From CAYMSF01 sp964542255 (GTDB lineage Bacteria > Verrucomicrobiota > Lentisphaeria > Victivallales > Victivallaceae): DNA of 16,326 nt. Position 1 is the first letter of the stretch; every line of letters starts with the position of its first letter. Below the pieces are notes generated by a model, which saw nothing but the letters and a program-made list of their open reading frames with translations, did no database searches and was not told where the DNA came from. Location: positions 1 to 16,326 of the forward strand of contig CAZITV010000034.1 in the NCBI GenBank assembly GCA_964542255.1. The letters run 5' to 3'. Shown here in pieces: positions 13,264 through 16,326 of this stretch. Position numbers and translations under genes: made by a program.

Positions 13264-14313
13264 ATGGATTCACGAGAACGTGTCAGCAGGGCGCTGACTG
13301 GTCAAAAAACCGACCGTATTCCAGCTGATTATTCGGCTCATCTTGCGGTGACGGAGGCATTGATGGCAAAAACTAATTCTCAAAACAGCGAAGAATTAAT
13401 GCAGTTGTTGGGAGTGGATTTCCGCCGCGTTTCAGCGCCGTATGGCAAGAATCAGAAGGAACCGGACAGCGAAGGTTATTTTACCGATTTCTGGGGTATT
13501 GAGAAGCGGAGAAATCCCGCGACCAACCAGCTTGAAGAAATAAAATTGGCTTTTACTGAAGAGAGCACTATTGAAGAGGTTGATGCCCACCCGTGGCCTA
13601 CAGAAGTTAGTTTTGACTACATAACCGAGACGTCATTTTTGCGTCAAATGCACGACCGCTACTACACCGTAGGAGCGCCGTGGTCACCGTTTTTTCATGA
13701 AGTCGGCTGGATTGTCGGGCAGGAGAATTTTTTAATGTGGATGCACACGCGCCCGGATTTGATTGAGCGGGTGATTGAACACGTAACGCGAATTGAGTTA
13801 GAGGCGTGCCGGAAATTTTTTGAAGCCAGCAGGGGTTGTTTGGACATCGCATTTTTCGGCAATGACTTTGGTACCCAGCGCGGCCTCTTTATTTCACCGC
13901 AGCAATTCAATCAATTTATTCGTCCGGCATTAAAGAAATTTTATGATTTGTCACATGACTACAATTTAATGGTAATGCAGCATTCGTGCGGTGCAATCGC
14001 GGAAATCATTCCGTGGCTGATTGAAGACGGTGTGAATATTATTGACCCAATTCAAAGCTCCTGCTCTAATATGAAATTGGAAGAACTTTACGCGAAATTC
14101 GGTGGGAAAGTCGCATTTCACGGCGGAGTTTGTACTCAATCACTCTTACCGTTTGGCAGCGCAGAAGAAGTGCGGCAACAAGTAATTGCATATCGAAAAT
14201 TGAGTGAGGCAAACGGGGGCTATATCTTGACCGGCAGTCAGGAATATATGGATGACATTCCGCTCGAGAACATCTTGGCAATTTATGAGACTAATAAGTG
14301 TTTTTCAGAATAG
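13264..14313 (+). CDS. Uroporphyrinogen decarboxylase (URO-D) superfamily protein, MtaA/CmuA-like, substrate unknown
   Basis: The product has 349 residues. The N-terminus MDSRERVSRALTGQKTDRIP is the usual start of the non-heme URO-D branch. FFGNDFGTQRGLFISPQQFN (about 197-216) and IRPALKKFYDL follow. MQHSCGAIAEIIPWLIEDGV places an H-x-C pair at H240 and C242, the zinc site of MtaA-type methyltransferases. DPIQSS, then FHGGVCTQSLLPFGSAEEV with C290, and DDIPLENILAIYE complete the pattern. Members of this branch are often corrinoid or thiol methyltransferases rather than heme enzymes, and they are abundant in Lentisphaerota genomes, where their substrates are unknown. The usual late ligand motif before the dVPxEN element reads GSQEYM here, so the third metal ligand is uncertain; C290 is a candidate. 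AGAGG 5 bases upstream supports ATG 13264. Divergence from the symporter suggests they may share a regulator and perhaps a substrate pathway. Confidence 0.85.
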   Translation: MDSRERVSRALTGQKTDRIPADYSAHLAVTEALMAKTNSQNSEELMQLLGVDFRRVSAPYGKNQKEPDSEGYFTDFWGIEKRRNPATNQLEEIKLAFTEESTIEEVDAHPWPTEVSFDYITETSFLRQMHDRYYTVGAPWSPFFHEVGWIVGQENFLMWMHTRPDLIERVIEHVTRIELEACRKFFEASRGCLDIAFFGNDFGTQRGLFISPQQFNQFIRPALKKFYDLSHDYNLMVMQHSCGAIAEIIPWLIEDGVNIIDPIQSSCSNMKLEELYAKFGGKVAFHGGVCTQSLLPFGSAEEVRQQVIAYRKLSEANGGYILTGSQEYMDDIPLENILAIYETNKCFSE

Positions 14314-14466
14314 GTAAAAACACAGCATACTGAGATTAAGCTATAGTGTTGATTGAATTGTACACAAATCACCCAGTCAGCCTCAATATTGGCGGTAATA
14401 CAATAACCATTCAGGAAGTCCTCTAATTCAAGACGGCGTAAGTGCGACGGGAAACAGCATAGCAAA

Positions 14467-15432
14467 ATGACTTTCAGCTCAAAGCAAGTTGGTGCAGCCA
14501 GTGGGGTGTTGGCCGCTTTTTTATGGAGCACCACCTATATTTCAGGTAGAGCGCTGTTAAAAGATGGCGGGGTTATTGATCCATGGAGTCTTTCTGCGGT
14601 TCGTCTTGCTATTGGCGGTATTATTATCTTTCTTGCCGCATATTTTATAGACCGTAAAAGATTGTTTGGTTTTTCTCCAAAACAATTGGTGATGCTGGCG
14701 GTATTCAGTTTGTTCGCCTATGTAGGAATGAGCTTCTTCTTATTCAAGGGCCAACAGTATTCCAATGCGGTAAATAGCGCGTTGATTTTTGCCATTTTTC
14801 CTGTTGTGGCAAGTTTTCTGATTGATTTTAAAAAAGGCAAGATTACCCGGCGGCGCAGTTTTGGGTTAAGCTTGGCAACCTGCGGCTGTTTGTTGGTCAT
14901 TGGCATTATTGGAATTAACGGCTTTAATTACTCTGCCGCCAATATTAAAGGGGATTTCTTTACAACCCTCTCAGCACTGTGCTGGGTTATCGGCGCAGTA
15001 ATCGGCGGAAAAGTCATAAAAACAGATGACTCTTTTGCCGCTACCGCCTGGACACTCTTATTTGGCGCGCTGACAATGCTTGCCGGGATGTTGTTTCAAT
15101 TGCACGGCAATATTGTCCCTAATGACGTTGGCAACTGGGCGATAATTCTCTACATCGGGTTAATGCCGACCGGAGTAGCTTTTTTGGCGTGGAGCATTGC
15201 CTTAAGTCGAATTTCGTTGACACTGCTAAATACTATCCAATACCTTTCTCCAGGGTTTACCATCGTGCTGGCGTTTATCTTTCTCAGAGAACAAATAACG
15301 CTCCTAAACGTGATGGGAATATGCCTAATTACTTTAGGACTGGTAACTATGGAAATAAATTATATTCCGCTCCGGAAAAGAAAAACTTTCTGCACAGTTA
15401 AAAGAAATCAAGACGATAATATCACAAATTAG
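14467..15432 (+). CDS. EamA/DMT superfamily transporter
   Basis: The product has 321 residues with ten predicted membrane helices in two EamA repeats (about 8-146 and 162-297). Repeat 1 has LAAFLWSTTYISGRALL and WSLSAVRLAIGG; repeat 2 ends with IQYLSPGFTIVLAFIFLREQ, a highly conserved DMT stretch. The charged tail RKRKTFCTVKRNQDD should be cytoplasmic. Family members export amino acids, metabolites or nucleotide-sugars across the inner membrane; nothing here fixes the substrate. The start ATG 14467 lacks a good ribosome-binding site. The 153 bases after the URO-D stop contain no convincing terminator, so it may be cotranscribed with that gene. Confidence 0.9.
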   Translation: MTFSSKQVGAASGVLAAFLWSTTYISGRALLKDGGVIDPWSLSAVRLAIGGIIIFLAAYFIDRKRLFGFSPKQLVMLAVFSLFAYVGMSFFLFKGQQYSNAVNSALIFAIFPVVASFLIDFKKGKITRRRSFGLSLATCGCLLVIGIIGINGFNYSAANIKGDFFTTLSALCWVIGAVIGGKVIKTDDSFAATAWTLLFGALTMLAGMLFQLHGNIVPNDVGNWAIILYIGLMPTGVAFLAWSIALSRISLTLLNTIQYLSPGFTIVLAFIFLREQITLLNVMGICLITLGLVTMEINYIPLRKRKTFCTVKRNQDDNITN

Positions 15433-15558
15433 CGGGCCGGCATAAATTTAAAAAGCATTAACCTGGCCGCACAATCAACAGCGCAGTCAGCGTCATGGAG
15501 TTCTACTTTAAAGACACTTTGAAATCTGCACTTTCTTTAATTTCCTTCGGGAACAGTT

Positions 15559-15591
15559 TTTTCTATTGAAAACATAGAAAAGAGATATAAA
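15559..15591 (+). promoter_or_regulatory. Operator-like inverted repeat upstream of the nitroreductase gene
   Basis: TTTTCTAT (15559-15566) and ATAGAAAA (15574-15581) form a perfect 8-bp inverted repeat around a 7-base centre. A -35-like TTGAAA (15566-15571) sits at its centre and a TATAAA (15586-15591) lies 14 bases further, a shorter spacer than usual. A repressor bound here would block the promoter; short or distorted spacers are a known feature of MerR-type activators. Confidence 0.45.
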
Positions 15592-15624
15592 TTTGTAGTA
15601 GATTCGGATAACCAAATTATTCAC

Positions 15625-15628
15625 GGAG
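15625..15628 (+). promoter_or_regulatory. Shine-Dalgarno of the nitroreductase gene
   Basis: GGAG, 8 bases before ATG 15637, a good ribosome-binding site that fixes the start. Confidence 0.75.
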
Positions 15629-15636
15629 ATTTAAAA

Positions 15637-16143
15637 ATGGAATTTTATGACGTAATTACAGCGCGTCGCAGTGTGCGCAGTTATACTGCAGACCCAATCC
15701 CGGAAAAATCGTTGGAAAAAATTGCCATGGCAGTTAGTTTGGCCCCGTCCGCATGCAATTTGCAACCTTGGAGTTTTCGCATCGTCGTCAATCCCAAAAT
15801 ACGGAAAAGTATCAGCGATATTTATCCGCGGCCATGGTTGGCGCAGGCGCCGGCTATCGCGGTTGCGCTGGGCAATAGTGAAACTTGCTGGAAACGTTTA
15901 GAGGGAGAGCCGGCAGTCGCGATAGATATCGGCATCGCAATGGAGCACCTGGTGTTGGCTGCCGCAGCTGAAGGTTTGGGAACTTGCTGGATTTGCGCCT
16001 ATGATGTCGCAAAAATGAATGCCGCCCTAAATATTTTGGCACCTTGGAGTGTCTTTGCGATTACCCCGCTGGGGTATGCCGCAGCTGAATCAAAACCGCT
16101 TCAACGCAAACCCATTGACGAAATCTTCAAAATCATCCGATAG
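15637..16143 (+). CDS. Nitroreductase family FMN-dependent oxidoreductase
   Basis: The product has 168 residues, the short form of the family. The N-terminus MEFYDVITARRSVRSY gives the FMN-phosphate contacts (R10, R11, S12, R14). APSACNLQPWSF (36-47) and AAAEGLGTCWI (109-119) are the standard nitroreductase motifs, and LGYAAAESKPLQRKPIDEI is the usual C-terminal end. It is expected to be a cytosolic NAD(P)H-dependent flavoprotein, normally a dimer, reducing nitro compounds, quinones or flavins. Six cysteines or fewer are present and no ferredoxin domain is fused. It has its own 204-bp leader with an operator-like inverted repeat, so it is probably a single-gene regulated unit. The physiological substrate is unknown. 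Confidence 0.93.
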   Translation: MEFYDVITARRSVRSYTADPIPEKSLEKIAMAVSLAPSACNLQPWSFRIVVNPKIRKSISDIYPRPWLAQAPAIAVALGNSETCWKRLEGEPAVAIDIGIAMEHLVLAAAAEGLGTCWICAYDVAKMNAALNILAPWSVFAITPLGYAAAESKPLQRKPIDEIFKIIR

Positions 16144-16181
16144 TTCGACTCCAAGGATCAACCGGGCGTCACAGAAGCAGC

Positions 16182-16213
16182 GCGGGAAAAAGGAGGACTA
16201 TTTTTCTTCCCGC
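16182..16213. other. Hairpin downstream of the nitroreductase gene
   Basis: GCGGGAA (16182-16188) pairs with TTCCCGC (16207-16213), and A-rich and T-rich inner arms extend the stem past a bulged C. There is no T-run on either strand, so it is a transcript-end or stabilising structure rather than a textbook terminator. The remaining 183 bases to the window edge show no gene that I can support. Confidence 0.45.
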
Positions 16214-16326
16214 ACCGGCAGGGTTGGTCTATAGTCAAGAAGACAAATCCTGCTTATACCAATTCGCTTTCATTGATTGATAAACGATTCTTTGGCGCCG
16301 ATTTTTGCCATAAATCCTCGTACGAT

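Noticed and set aside
14283..14534. 83-codon minus-strand frame across the URO-D to DMT intergenic space
   Set aside because: It overlaps the ends of two solid genes, has no family motif and no ribosome-binding site; the 153-bp spacer otherwise shows nothing.
15433..15475. Possible terminator after the DMT transporter (GCGGGCCGG ... CCTGGCCGC)
   Set aside because: The arms pair imperfectly and no T-run follows.
16144..16326. Frames left open to the window edge after the nitroreductase gene, including one continuing in its own frame and three short minus-strand tails
   Set aside because: All are short, lack starts or motifs, and several frames are open at once, so none can be chosen from the sequence.

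Overview
The window reads as a scaffold piece of a Gram-negative, moderate-GC bacterium, most likely of the Verrucomicrobiota/Lentisphaerota group. That placement is an inference from gene content: a URO-D superfamily enzyme divergent from a large SSS symporter, a ComEC/ComM pair, GT-C/GT2/GT4 glycosyltransferases and an outer-membrane-type lipoprotein. No rRNA or marker gene confirms it. A run of exactly 100 N inside the symporter gene shows that this is a draft or metagenome assembly. No tRNA, rRNA, CRISPR array, insertion sequence or prophage gene was recognised.

Layout. Positions 1-2903 (+) hold the 3' end of a lactonase-type seven-bladed beta-propeller gene, a GT2 glycosyltransferase, and a multi-pass GT-C-like membrane protein that starts one base after the GT2 stop. 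Positions 3041-4579 (+) encode the YifB/ComM Mg-chelatase-like AAA+ ATPase. Converging on it is a tightly packed minus-strand operon (8906 down to 4626): comEC, a GT4 glycosyltransferase (4-nt ATGA overlap) and larE (8-nt overlap). Next on the minus strand are a short, extremely cysteine-rich lipoprotein (9292-8969) with its own strong sigma70-type promoter and intrinsic terminator, pyruvate kinase (10851-9415), a 40-codon orphan coding tail, and the gap-interrupted sodium:solute symporter (12836-10984). An AT-rich 427-bp divergent regulatory region separates the symporter from a plus-strand set: a URO-D family protein (13264-14313), an EamA/DMT exporter (14467-15432) and a small nitroreductase (15637-16143).

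How the parts relate. ComEC (DNA uptake channel) and ComM (branch-migration helicase) are both natural-transformation proteins and lie within 2 kb of each other, although on opposite strands. The ComEC here has lost every recognisable metal ligand of its C-terminal metallo-beta-lactamase-like domain. LarE, the sulfur-insertion enzyme for the nickel-pincer cofactor, has three cysteines, the pattern expected of the [4Fe-4S] type rather than the sacrificial single-cysteine type; no larA, larB or larC is in view. Pyruvate kinase carries the residue set of potassium-independent enzymes. The symporter and the URO-D protein probably share the divergent control region.

The most unusual item is the 23-cysteine mature lipoprotein, built from a 26-residue tandem repeat. 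It looks like a surface or periplasmic metallothionein-like or disulfide-rich protein that I cannot assign to a named family.
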